Assembly: GCA_963575645.1 (NCBI GenBank)
Contig: OY754471.1
Coordinates: 30,760,401 to 30,824,400, forward strand
Length of the DNA: 64,000 nucleotides
Origin: Xanthostigma xanthostigma
Lineage: Eukaryota > Arthropoda > Insecta > Raphidioptera > Raphidiidae
Direction: 5' to 3'
Positions 1-11,500 of the stretch are shown here, piece after piece. The notes beneath the pieces are model-generated. The model made no database searches. It was not told where the DNA came from and saw only the letters and a list, made by a program, of their open reading frames with translations. A program made the translations under genes and the position numbers. Every line of letters begins with the position of its first letter. The stretch's first letter is position 1.

Positions 1-150
1 TTATGAGAAAATGATCCAAACCTGAATGTTAGAGTGTAAATAGACATACCTTCATGAAATAAAGCAATTTTGCCTATAAGGACTCATTTGCCCCTAATTG
101 TCATAAAGCATGTAAAAACTGCTTGTCTGTGTTTAAATAATTGTTAATAT

Positions 151-314
151 GCAGTTTGCATTTTCTTATGAGAGAAAGATCCAAACCTGAATGTATAGTG
201 TAAATAGACTTACCTTCATGAAATAAAGCAATTTTGCCTATAAGGACTCATTTGCCCCTAATTGTCATAAAGCATGTAAAAACTGCTTGTACGCGTTAAA
301 ATAATGGATTATAT
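151..314. repeat. Representative satellite monomer (164 bp)
   Basis: This is one unit of the array, phased at GCAGTTTGCA; most units are 164 or 165 bp. A typical monomer has about 32% G+C by hand count and two common CpG positions (in TTGTCGT and CTGCGTT). Variation is concentrated at a few diagnostic positions. The first is CTTCATGAAAT, CCTCATGAAAT, TTTGTAAAAT or TTTGTGAAAT after GACTTAC. The second is CACCTAATTG, CCCCTAATTG or CACGCAATTG. The third is GTCGTAAAG, GTCATAAAG or GTCGTGAAG. The fourth is TGTCTGCG or TGTATGCG. The last is AATAATGG, TGATAGTA or TAATAGTT. Combinations of these states define monomer classes and let the HORs be traced. The start of the unit is arbitrary. Confidence 0.95.
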
Positions 315-576
315 GCAGTTTGCATTTTCTTATGAGAGAATGATCCAAACCTGAATGTTATAGTGTAAATAGACTTACCCTCATGAAATAAAGCAATTCT
401 GCCTATAAGGACTCATTTGCACCTAATTGTCATAAAGCATGTAAAAACTGCTTGTATGCGTTAAAATAATAGTTAATATGCAGTTTGCATTTTCTTGTGA
501 GAGAATGATCCAAACCTGAATGTTATAGTGTAAGTAAACTTACCTTTGTGAAATAAAGCAATTTTTCCTATAAGGA

Positions 577-1606
577 CTCATTTGCACCTAATTGTCATAA
601 AGCATGTAAAAACTGCTTGTCTGCGTTTAAATAATTGTTAATATGCAGTTTGCATTTTCGTATGAGAGAAAGATCCAAACCTGAATGTATAGTGTAAATA
701 GACTTACCTTCATGAAATAAAGCAATTTTGCCTTTAAAGACTCATTTGCACCTAATTGTCGTAAAGCATGTAAAAACTGCTTGTCTGCGTTTAAATAATG
801 GTTAATATGCAGTTTGCATTTTCTTATGAGAGAATGATCCAAACCTGAATGTGATAGTGTAAATAGACTTACCTTCATGAAATAAAGCAATTTTGCCTAT
901 AATGTCATTTGCACGCAATTGTCGTGAAGCATGTAAAAACTGCTTGTCTGCGTTAAAATAATGGTTAATATGCAGTTTGCATTTTCTTATGAGAGAATGA
1001 TCCAAACCTGAATTGTATAGTGTAAATAGACTTACCTTTGTAAAATAAAGCAATTTTGCCTATAAGGACTCATTTGCACGCAATTGTCGTGAAGCATGTA
1101 AAAACTGCTTGTCTGCGTGAAAATGATAGTAAATATGCAGTTTGTATTTTCTTATGAGAGAATGATCCAAACCTGAATGTTATAGTGTAAATAGACTTAC
1201 CCTCATGAAATAAAGCAATTCTGCCTATAAGGACTCATTTGCACCTAATTGTCATAAAGCATGTAAAAACTGCTTGTCTGCGTTTAAATAATTGTTAATA
1301 TGCAGTTTGCATTTTCGTATGAGAGAAAGATCCAAACCTGAATGTATAGTGTAAATAGACTTACCTTCATGAAATAAAGCAATTTTGCCTTTAAAGACTC
1401 ATTTGCACCTAATTGTCGTAAAGCATGTAAAAACTGCTTGTCTGCGTTTAAATAATGGTTAATATGCAGTTTGCATTTTCTTATGAGAGAATGATCCAAA
1501 CCTGAATGTGATAGTGTAAATAGACTTACCTTCATGAAATAAAGCAATTTTGCCTATAATGTCATTTGCACGCAATTGTCGTGAAGCATGTAAAAAATGC
1601 TTGTCT
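577..1606. repeat. Nested 4-monomer duplication (657 bp) within A1
   Basis: About 370 bases from ~577 match the bases from ~1234 at an offset of 657 bp. Shared marks include the rare TTTTCGTATGAGAGAAAG, a one-base-shorter GAATGTATAGTG, GCCTTTAAAGACTC and the shortened CCTATAATGTCATTTG. The second copy carries GTAAAAAATGCTTG where the first has GTAAAAACTGCTTG. The same pair is seen in A2 (from ~19362 and ~20019), so the duplication predates amplification of the large HOR. In A3 only the second member is left. The shared one-base loss makes some minus-strand frames run unusually far here; this is a side effect and not evidence of coding. Confidence 0.8.
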
Positions 1607-2499
1607 GCGTTAAAATAATGGTTAATATGCAGTTTGCATTTTCTTTTGAGAGAATGATCCAAACCTGAATGTTATAGTGTAAATAGACTTACCTTTGTAA
1701 AATAAAGCAATTTTGCCTATAAGGACTCATTTGCACGCAATTGTCGTGAAGCATGTAAAAACTGCTTGTCTGCGTTAAAATAATGGTTAATATGCAGTTT
1801 GCATTTTCTTATGAGAGAATGATCCAAACCTGAATGTTATAGTGTAAATAGACTTACCCTCATGAAATAAAGCAATTTTGCCTATAAGGACTCATTTGCA
1901 CCTAATTGTCATAAAGCTTGTAAAAACTGCTTGTATGCGTTAAAATAATAGTTAATATGCAGTTTGCATTTTCTTATGAGAGAATGATTCAAACCTGAAT
2001 GTTATAGTAAAAGTAGACTTATCTTTGTGAAATAGAACAATTTTGCCTTTAAGGACATATTTGCACCTAATAATCGTAAACCATGTAAAAACTGCTTGTC
2101 TGCGTGAAAATGATAGTAAATATTCAGTTTGCATTTTCTTATGAGAGAATGATCCAAACCTGAATGTTATAGTGTAAATAGACTTACCTTTATGAAATAA
2201 AGCAATTTTGCCTATAAGGACTCATTTGCACCTAATTGACATAAAGCATGTAAAAACTGCTTGTATGCGTTAAAATAATAGTAATATGCAGTTTGCAGTT
2301 TCTTATGAGAGAATGATCCAAACCTGAATGTTATAGTGTAAGTAAACTTACCTTTGTGAAATAAAGCAATTTTGCCTATAAGGACTCATTTGCACCTAAT
2401 TGTCGTAAAGCATGTAAAAACTGCTTGTCTGCGTTTAAATAATGGTTAATATGCAGTTTGCATTTTCTTATGAGAGAAAGATCCAAACCTGAATGTTAT

Positions 2500-4149
2500 A
2501 GTGTAAATAGACTTACCTTCATGAAATAAAGCAATTTTGCCTATAAGGACTTATTTGCCCCTAAATGTCATAAAGCATGTAAAAACTGCTTGTATGCGTT
2601 AAAATAATGGTTAATATGCAGTTTGCATTTTCTTATGAGAGAATGATCTAAACCTGAATTGTATAGTGTAAATAGACTTACCTTTGTAAAATAAAGCAAT
2701 TTTGCCTATAAGGACTCATTTCCACGCAATTGTCGTGAAGCATGTAAAAACTGCTTGTCTGCGTTAAAATAATGGTTAATATGCAGTTTGCATTTTCTTA
2801 TGAGAGAATGATCCAAACCTGAATGTAATAGTGTAAATAGACTTACCTTCATGAAATATAGCTATTTTGCCTATAAGGACTCATTTGCCCCTGATTGTCA
2901 TAAAGCATGTAAAAACTGCTTGTCAGCGTTAAAATGATAGTAAATATGCAGTTTGCATTTTCTTATGAGAGAATGATCTAAACCTGAATGTTATAGTGTA
3001 AATAGACTTACCCTCATGAAATAAAGCAATTTTGCCTATAAGGACTCATTTGCCCCTAATTGTCATAAAGCATGTAAAAACTGCTTGTATGGGTTAAAAT
3101 AATGGTTAATATGCAGTTTGCATTTTCTTATGAGAGAATGATCCAAACCTGAATGTTATAGTGAAAGTAGACTTATCTTTGTGAAATAAAATAAATTTGC
3201 CTTTAAGGACTTATTTGCACCTAATTGTCGTAAACCATGTAAAAACTGCTTGTCTGCGTGAAAATGATAGTAAATATTCAGTTTGCATTTTCTTATGAGA
3301 GAATGATCCAAACCTGAATGTTATAGTGTAAATAGACTTACCTTCATGAAATAAAGCAATTTTGCCTATAAGGACTTATTTGCCCCTAAATGTCATAAAG
3401 CATGTAAAAACTGCTTGTATGCGTTAAAATAATGGTTAATATGCAGTTTGCATTTTCTTATGAGAGAATGATCTAAACCTGAATTGTATAGTGTAAATAG
3501 ACTTACCTTTGTAAAATAAAGCAATTTTGCCTATAAGGACTCATTTGCACGCAATTGTCGTAAAGCATGTAAAAACTGCTTGTCTGCGTTAAAATAATGG
3601 TTAATATGCAGTTTGCATTTTCTTATGAGAGAATGATCCAAACCTGAATGTTATAGTGTAAATAGACTTACCTTCATGAAATATAGCTATTTTGCCTATA
3701 AGGACTCATTTGCCCCTGATTGTCATAAAGCATGTAAAAACTGCTTGTCAGCGTTAAAATGATAGTAAATATGCTGTTTGCATTTTCTTATGAGAGAATT
3801 TTCCAAACCTGAATGTTATAGTGTAAATAGACTTACCCTCATGAAATAAAGCAATTTTGCCTATAAGGACTCATTTGCACCTAATTGTCATAAAGCTTGT
3901 AAAAACTACTTGTATGCGTTAAAATAATAGTTAATATTCAGTTTGCATTTTCTTATGAGAGAATGATCCAAACCTGAATGTTATAGTGAAAGTAGACTTA
4001 TCTTTGTGAAATAAAATAATTTTGCCTTTAAGGACTTATTTGCACCTAATTGTCGTAAACCATGTAAAAACTGCTTGTCTGCGTGAAAATGATAGTAAAT
4101 ATTCAGTTTGCATTTTCTTATGAGAGAATGATCCAAACCTGAATGTTAT
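2500..4149. repeat. Nested 5-monomer tandem duplication (825 bp units)
   Basis: Two units, about 2500-3324 and 3325-4149, match at an offset of 825 bp. Both carry in the same order GGACTTATTTGCCCC with CTAAATGTC (2561 and 3386), CTAAACCTGAATTG, the variant GAAATATAGCTATTTTG, a GTCAGCG monomer and a GTGAAAGTAGACTTATC monomer (3161 and 3986). The units have diverged at several sites, for example CCCCTAATTGTCATAAAGCA against CACCTAATTGTCATAAAGCT in the fourth monomer, so this duplication is older than the copying of the whole A unit. Edges are good to about one monomer. Confidence 0.75.
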
Positions 4150-6284
4150 AGTGTAAATAGACTTACCTTTGTAAAATAAAGCAATTTTCCCTATAAGGAC
4201 TCATTTGCACGCAATTGTCGTGAAGCATGTAAAAACTGCTTGTCTGCGTTAAAATAAAGGTTAATATGCAGTTTGCATTTTCTTATGAGAGAATGATCCA
4301 AACCTGAATGTTATAGTGTAAATAGACCTACCCTCATGAAATAAAGCAATTTTGCCTATAAGGACTCATTTGCACCTAATTGTCGTAAAGCATGTAAAAA
4401 CTGATTGTCTGCGTTAAAATGATTGTAAATGTGCAGTTTTCATTTTCTAATGAGAGAATGAGTCAAACCTGAATGTTATAGTGTAACTAAACTTACCTTT
4501 GTGAAATAACGCAATTTTGCCTATAAAGACTTATTTGCACCTAATTGTCGTAAAGCATGTAAAAACTGCTTGTCTGCGTTAAAATAATGGTTAATATGCA
4601 GTTTGCATTTTCTTATGAGAGAATGATCCAAACCTGAATGTTATAGTGTAAATAGACTTACCTTTGTAAAATAAAGCAATTTTCCCTATAAGGACTCATT
4701 TTCACGCAATTGTCGTGAAGCATGTAAAAACTGCTTGTCTGCGTTAAAATAAAGGTTAATATGCAGTTTGCATTTTCTTATGAGAGAATGATCCAAACCT
4801 GAATGTTATAGTGTAAATAGACCTACCCTCATGAAATAAAGCAATTTTGCCTATAAGGACTCATTTGCACCTAATTGTCATAAAGCTTGTAAAAACTGCT
4901 TGTTTGCGTTAAAATAATAGTTACTATGCAGTTTGCATTTTCTTATGAGAGAATGATCCAAACCTGAATTTTATAGTTTAAGTAAACTTACCTTTGTAAA
5001 ATAAAGCAATTTTGCCTATAAGGACTCATTTTCCCCTAATTGTCATAAAGCATGTAAAAACTGCTTGTCTGCGTGAAAATGATAGTAAATATGCAGTTTG
5101 CTTTTTCTTATGAGAGAATGAACCAAACCTGAATGTTATAGTGTAAATAGACTTACCCTCATAAATAAAGCAATTTTGCCTTTAAAGACTCATTTGCACC
5201 TAATTGTCGTAAAGCATGTAAAAACTGCTTGTATGCGTTAAAATGATAGTAAATATGCAGTTTGCATTTTCTTATGAGAGAATGATCCAAACCTGAATGT
5301 TATAGTATAAATAGACTTACCTTCATGATAAAGCAATTTTGCCTATAAGGACTCATTTGCACCTAATTGTCATAAAGCATGTAAAAACTGCTTGTATGCG
5401 TTAAAATTATAGTAAATATGCAGTTTGCATTTTCTTATGAGAGAATGGTCCAAACCTAAATGTTATAGTGTAAATAGACACCCTCATGAAATAAAGCAAT
5501 TTTGCCTATAAGGACTCATTTGCACCTAATTGTCATAAAGCTTGTAAAAACTGCTTGTATGCGTTAAAATAATAGTTAATATGCAGTTTGCATTTTCTTA
5601 TGAGAGAATGATCCAAACCTAAATGTTATAGTTTAAGTAAACTTACCTTTGTAAAATAAAGCGATTTTGCCTATAAGGACTCATTTGCACCTGATTGTCG
5701 TAAAGCATGTAAAAACTGCTTGTATGCGTTAAAATGATAGTAAATATGCAGTTTGCATTTTCTTATGAGAGAATGATCCAAACCTGAATGTTATAGTGTA
5801 AATCGACTTACCTTCATGAAATGTAGCAATTTTACCTATAAGGACTCATTTGCCCCTAATTGTCATAAAGCATGTAAAAACTGCTTGTATGCGTTAACAT
5901 AATGGTTAATATGCAGTTTGCATTTTCTTATGAGAGAATGATCCAAACCTGAATGGTATAGTGTAAATAGACCTACCTTTGTAAAATAAAGCAATTTTGC
6001 CTATATGGACTCATTTTCACGCAATTGTCGTGAAGCATGTAAAAACTGCTTGTCTGCGTTAAAATAATGGTTAATATGCAGTTTGCATTTTCTTATGAGA
6101 GAATGATCCAAACCTGAATGTTAGAGTGTAAATAGACTTACCTTCATGAAATTTAGCAATTTTGTTATAAGGACTCATTTGCCCCTACTTTTCATAAAGC
6201 TTGTAAAAACTGCTTGTATGCGTTAAAATAATAGTTAATATGCAGTTTGCATTTTCTTATGAGAGAATGATCCAAACCTGAATG
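3981..6284. repeat. 14-monomer sub-repeat, first copy in A1 (2304 bp)
   Basis: This 2304-bp block is followed directly by a near-copy at 6285-8590. Both start at TTATAGTGAAAGTAGAC and share rare states in order: CAATTTTCCCTATAAGG (4181 and 6485), GATTGTAAATGTGCAG with TTTTCATTTTCTAATG, AATAACGCAATTTTG, GTTACTATGCAG, CTCATAAATAAAG and TTTGTTATAAGG. The first copy lacks two bases present in the second (CTTCATGATAAAG against CTTCATGAAATAAAG), which accounts for the 2304 against 2306 bp lengths. Tandem placement fits unequal crossing-over between sister arrays. Confidence 0.88.
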
Positions 6285-8590
6285 TTATAGTGAAAGTAGA
6301 CTTATCTTTGTGAAATAAAATAATTTTGCCTTTAAGGACTTATTTGCACCTAATTGTCGTAAACCATGTAAAAACTGCTTGTCTGCGTGAAAATGATAGT
6401 AAATATTCAGTTTGCATTTTCTTATGAGAGATGGATCCAAACCTGAATGTTATAGTGTAAATAGACTTACCTTTGTAAAATAAAGCAATTTTCCCTATAA
6501 GGACTCATTTGCACGTAATTGTCGTGAAGCATGTAAAAACTGCTTGTCTGCGTTAAAATAAAGGTTAATATGCAGTTTGCATTTTCTTATGAGAGAATGA
6601 TCCAAACCTGAATGTTATAGTGTAAATAGACCTACCCTCATGAAATAAAGCAATTTTGCCTATAAGGACTCATTTGCACCTAATTGTCGTAAAGCATGTA
6701 AAAACTGATTGTCTGCGTTAAAATGATTGTAAATGTGCAGTTTTCATTTTCTAATGAGAGAATGAGCCAAACCTGAATGTTATAGTGTAACTAAACTTAC
6801 CTTTGTGAAATAACGCAATTTTGCCTATAAAGACTTATTTGCACCTAATTGTCGTAAAGCATGTAAAAACTGCTTGTCTGCGTTAAAATAATGGTTAATA
6901 TGCAGTTTGCATTTTCTTATGAGAGAATGATCCAAACCTGAATGTTATAGTGTAAATAGACTTACCTTTGTAAAATAAAGCAATTTTCCCTATAAGGACT
7001 CATTTTCACGCAATTGTCGTGAAGCATGTAAAAACTGCTTGTCTGCGTTAAAATAAAGGTTAATATGCAGTTTGCATTTTCTTATGAGAGAATGATCCAA
7101 ACCTGAATGTTATAGTGTAAATAGACCTACCCTCATGAAATAAAGCAATTTTGCCTATAAGGACTCATTTGCACCTAATTGTCATAAAGCTTGTAAAAAC
7201 TGCTTGTTTGCGTTAAAATAATAGTTACTATGCAGTTTGCATTTTCTTATGAGAGAATGATCCAAACCTGAATTTTATAGTTTAAGTAAACTTACCTTTG
7301 TAAAATAAAGCAATTTTGCCTATAAGGACTCATTTTCCCCTAATTGTCATAAAGCATGTAAAAACTGCTTGTCTGCGTGAAAATGATAGTAAATATGCAG
7401 TTTGCTTTTTCTTATGAGAGAATGAACCAAACCTGAATGTTATAGTGTAAATAGACTTACCCTCATAAATAAAGCAATTTTGCCTTTAAAGACTCATTTG
7501 CACCTAATTGTCGTAAAGCATGTAAAAACTGCTTGTATGCGTTAAAATGATAGTAAATATGCAGTTTGCATTTTCTAATGAGAGAATGATCCAAACCTGA
7601 ATGTTATAGTATAAATAGACTTACCTTCATGAAATAAAGCAATTTTGCCTATAAGGACTCATTTGCACCTAATTGTCATAAAGCATGTAAAAACTGCTTG
7701 TATGCGTTAAAATTATAGTAAATATGCAGTTTGCATTTTCTTATGAGAGAATGGTCCAAACCTAAATGTTATAGTGTAAATAGACACCCTTATGAAATAA
7801 AGCAATTTTGCCTATAAGGACTCATTTGCACCTAATTGTCATAAAGCTTGTAAAAACTGCTTGTATGCGTTAAAATAATAGTTAATATGCAGTTTGCATT
7901 TTCTTTTGAGAGAATGATCCAAACCTAAATGTTATAGTTTAAGTAAACTTACCTTTGTAAAATAAAGCAATTTTGCCTATAAGGACTCATTTGCACCTAA
8001 TTGTCGTAAAGCATGTAAAAACTGCTTGTATGCGTTAAAATGATAGTAAATATGCAGTTTGCATTTTCTTATGCGAGAATGATCCAAACCTGAATGTTAT
8101 AGTGTAAATCGACTTACCTTCATGAAATGTAGCAATTTTACCTATAAGGACTCATTTGCCCCTAATTGTCATAAAGCATGTAAAAACTGCTTGTATGCGT
8201 TAACATAATGGTTAATATGCAGTTTGCATTTTCTTATGAGAGAATGATCCAAACCTGAATGGTATAGTGTAAATAGACCTACCTTTGTAAAATAAAGCAA
8301 TTTTGCCTATATGGACTCATTTTCACGCAATTGTCGTGAAGCATGTAAAAACTGCTTGTCTGCGTTAAAATGATGGTTAATATGCAGTTTGCATTTTCTT
8401 ATGAGAGAATGATCCAAACCTGAATGTTAGAGTGTAAATAGACTTACCTTCATGAAATTTAGCAATTTTGTTATAAGGACTCATTTGCCCCTACTTTTCA
8501 TAAAGCTTGTAAAAACTGCTTGTATGCGTTAAAATAATAGTTAATATGCAGTTTGCATTTTCTTATGAGAGAATGATCCAAACCTGAATG
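6285..8590. repeat. 14-monomer sub-repeat, second copy in A1 (2306 bp)
   Basis: Tandem partner of 3981-6284. The similarity ends where a TTATAGTTTAAGTAAAC monomer replaces the TTATAGTGAAAGTAGAC monomer that opens each unit. Differences from the first copy include CTAATGAGAG against CTTATGAGAG near 7575, CACCCTTATG against CACCCTCATG near 7785, and TTATGCGAG near 8070. The accumulated differences are more numerous than those between A1 and A2, so the 14-mer duplication came before copying of the 14.67-kb unit. Confidence 0.86.
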
Positions 8591-11500
8591 TTATAGTTTA
8601 AGTAAACTTACCTTTGTAAAATAAAGCAATTTTGCCTATAAGGACTCATTTGCACCTAATTGTCGTAAAGCATGTAAAAACTGCCTGTCTGCGTTAAAAT
8701 AATGTTTAATATGCAGTTTGCATTTTTTTATGAGAAAATGATCCAAACCTGAATGTTAGAGTGTAAATAGACATACCATCATGAAATAAAGCAATTTTGC
8801 CTATAAGGACTCATTTGCCCCTAATTGTCATAAAGCATGTAAAAACTGCTTGTATGCGTTAAAATAATGGTTAATATGCAGTTTGCATTTTCTTATGAGA
8901 TAATGATCCAAACCTGAATGTTATAGTGTAAATAGACTTACCTTTGTAGAATAAAGCATTTTGCCTCTAAGGACTCATTTGCACGCAATTGTCGTGAACC
9001 ATGTAAAAACTGCTTGACTGCGTTAAAATAATGGTTAATATGCAGTTTGCATTTTCTTATGAGAGAATGATCCAAACCTGAATGTTATAGTGTAAATAGA
9101 CTTACCTTTGTAAAATAAAGCAATTTTGCCTATAAGGACTCATTTGCACGCAATTGTCGTGAAGCATGTAAAAACTGCTTGTCTGCGTGAAAATGATAGT
9201 AAATATGCAGTTTGCTTTTTCTTATGAGAGAATGAACCAAACCTGAATGTTATAGTGTAAATAGACTAACCTTTGTAAAATAAAGCAATTTTGCCTATAA
9301 GGATTAATTTGCACGTAATTGTCGTGAAGCATGTAAAAACTGCTTGTCTGCGTTAAAATAATGGTTAACATGCAGTTTGCATTTTCTAATGAGAGAATGA
9401 TCCAAACCTGAATGTTACAGTGTAAATAGACTTACCTTCATGAAATAAAGCAATTTTGCCTATAAGGACTCATTTGCCCCTAATTGTCATAAAGCTTGTA
9501 AAAACTGCTTGTATGCGTTAAAATAATAGTTAATATGCAGTTTGCATTTTCTTATGAGAGAATGATCCAAACCTGAATGTTATAGTTAAAGTAAACTTAC
9601 CTTTGTAAAATAAAGCAATTTTGCCTATAAGGACTCATTTGCACCTAATTGTCGTAAAGCATGTAAAAACTGCTTGTCTGCGTTAAAATAATAGTTAATA
9701 TGCAGTTTGCATTTTTTTATGAGAAAATGATCCAAACCTGAATGTTAGAGTGTAAATAGACATACCTTCATGAAATAAAGCAATTTTGCCTATAAGGACT
9801 CATTTGCCCCTAATTGTCATAAAGTATGTAAAAACTGCTTGTCTGCGTTTAAATAATGGTTAATATGCAGTTTGCATTTTCTTATGAGAGAAAGATCCAA
9901 ACCTGAATGTTAGAGTGTAAATAGACTTACCTTCATGAAATAAAGCAATTTTGCCTATAAGGACTCATTTGCCCCTAATTGTCATAAAGCATGTAAAAAC
10001 TGCTTGTATGCGTTAAAATAATGGTTAATATGCAGTTTGCATTTTCTTATGAGATAATGATCCAAACCTGAATGTTATAGTGTAAATAGACTTACCTTTG
10101 TAAAATAAAGCAATTTTGCCTATAAGGACTCATTTGCACGCAATTGTCGTGAAGCATGTAAAAACTGCTTGTCTGCGTTAAAATAAAGGTTAATATGCAG
10201 TTTGCATTTTCTTATGAGAGAATGATCCAAACCTGAATGTTATAGTGTAAATAGACCTACCCTCATGAAATAAAGCAATTTTGCCTATAAGGACTCATTT
10301 GCACCTAATTGTCATAAAGCTTGTAAAAACTGCTTGTATGCGTTAAAATAATGGTTATTATGCAGTTTGCATTTTCTTATGAGAGAATGATCCAAACCTG
10401 AATGTTAGAGTGTAAATAGACATACCATCATGAAATAAAGCAATTTTGCCTATAAGGACTCATTTGCCCCTAATTTTTATAAAGCATGTAAAAACTGCTT
10501 GTCTGCGTTTAAATAATGGTTAATATGCAGTTTGCATTTTCTTATGAGAGAAAGATCCAAACCTGAAAGTTATAGTGTAAATAGACTTACCTTCATAAAA
10601 TAAAGCAATTTTGCCTATAAGGACTCATTTGCCCCTAATTGTCATAAAGCATGTAAAAACTGCTTGTATGCGTTAAAATAATGGTTAATATGCAGTTTGC
10701 ATTTTCTTATGAGATAATGATCCAAACCTGAATGTTATAGTGTAAATAGACTTACCTTTGTAAAATAAAGCAATTTTGCCTCTAAGGACTCATTTGCACG
10801 CAATTGTCGTGAAGCATGTAAAAACTGCTTGTCTGCGTTAAAATAATGGTTAATATGCAGTTTGCATTTTCTTATGAGAGAATGATCCAAACCTGAATGT
10901 TATACCTAGTGTAAATAGACTTACCTTTGTAAAATAAAGCAATTTTGCCTATAAGGACTCATTTGCACGTAATTGTCGTAAAGCATGTAAAAACTGCTTG
11001 TCTGCGTTAAAATAATGGTTAATATGCAGTTTGCATTTTCTTATGAGAGAATGATCCAAACCTGGATGTTACAGTTTAAATAGACTTACCTTCTTGAAAT
11101 AAAGCAATTTTGCCTATAAGGACTCATTTGCCCCTAATTGTCATAAAGCTTGTAAAAACTGCTTGTATGCGTTAAAATAATAGTTAATATGCAGTTTGCA
11201 TTTTCTTATGAGAGAATGATCCAAACCTGAATGTTATAGTTTAAGTAAAATTACCTTTGTAAAATAAAGCAATTTTGCCTATAAGGACTCATTTGCACCT
11301 AATTGTCGTAAAGCATGTAAAAACTGCTTGTCTGCGTTAAAAAAATGGTTAATATGCAGTTTGCATTTTTTTATGAGAAAATGATCCAAACCTGAATGTT
11401 AGAGTGTAAATAGACATACCTTCATGAAATAAAGCAATTTTGCCTATAAGGACTCATTTGCCCCTAATTGTCATAAAGCATGTAAAAACTGCTTGTCTGC

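Noticed and set aside
151-314. TATA-box-like CCTATAAGG in each monomer
   Set aside because: A short AT-rich match expected by chance in such sequence, with no associated initiator or gene. Not enough for a promoter call.
627-890. Minus-strand open frames of 60-103 codons, repeated many times (also near 15296, 15739, 19412, 20069, 34245, 49890 and 56700)
   Set aside because: They are translations of the satellite. Because 165 is divisible by three, a frame continues from monomer to monomer. Typical monomers carry stops in that frame, and only variants that lose the stop word or change length by one base give longer frames. There is no start context, domain or coding-like pattern of change.
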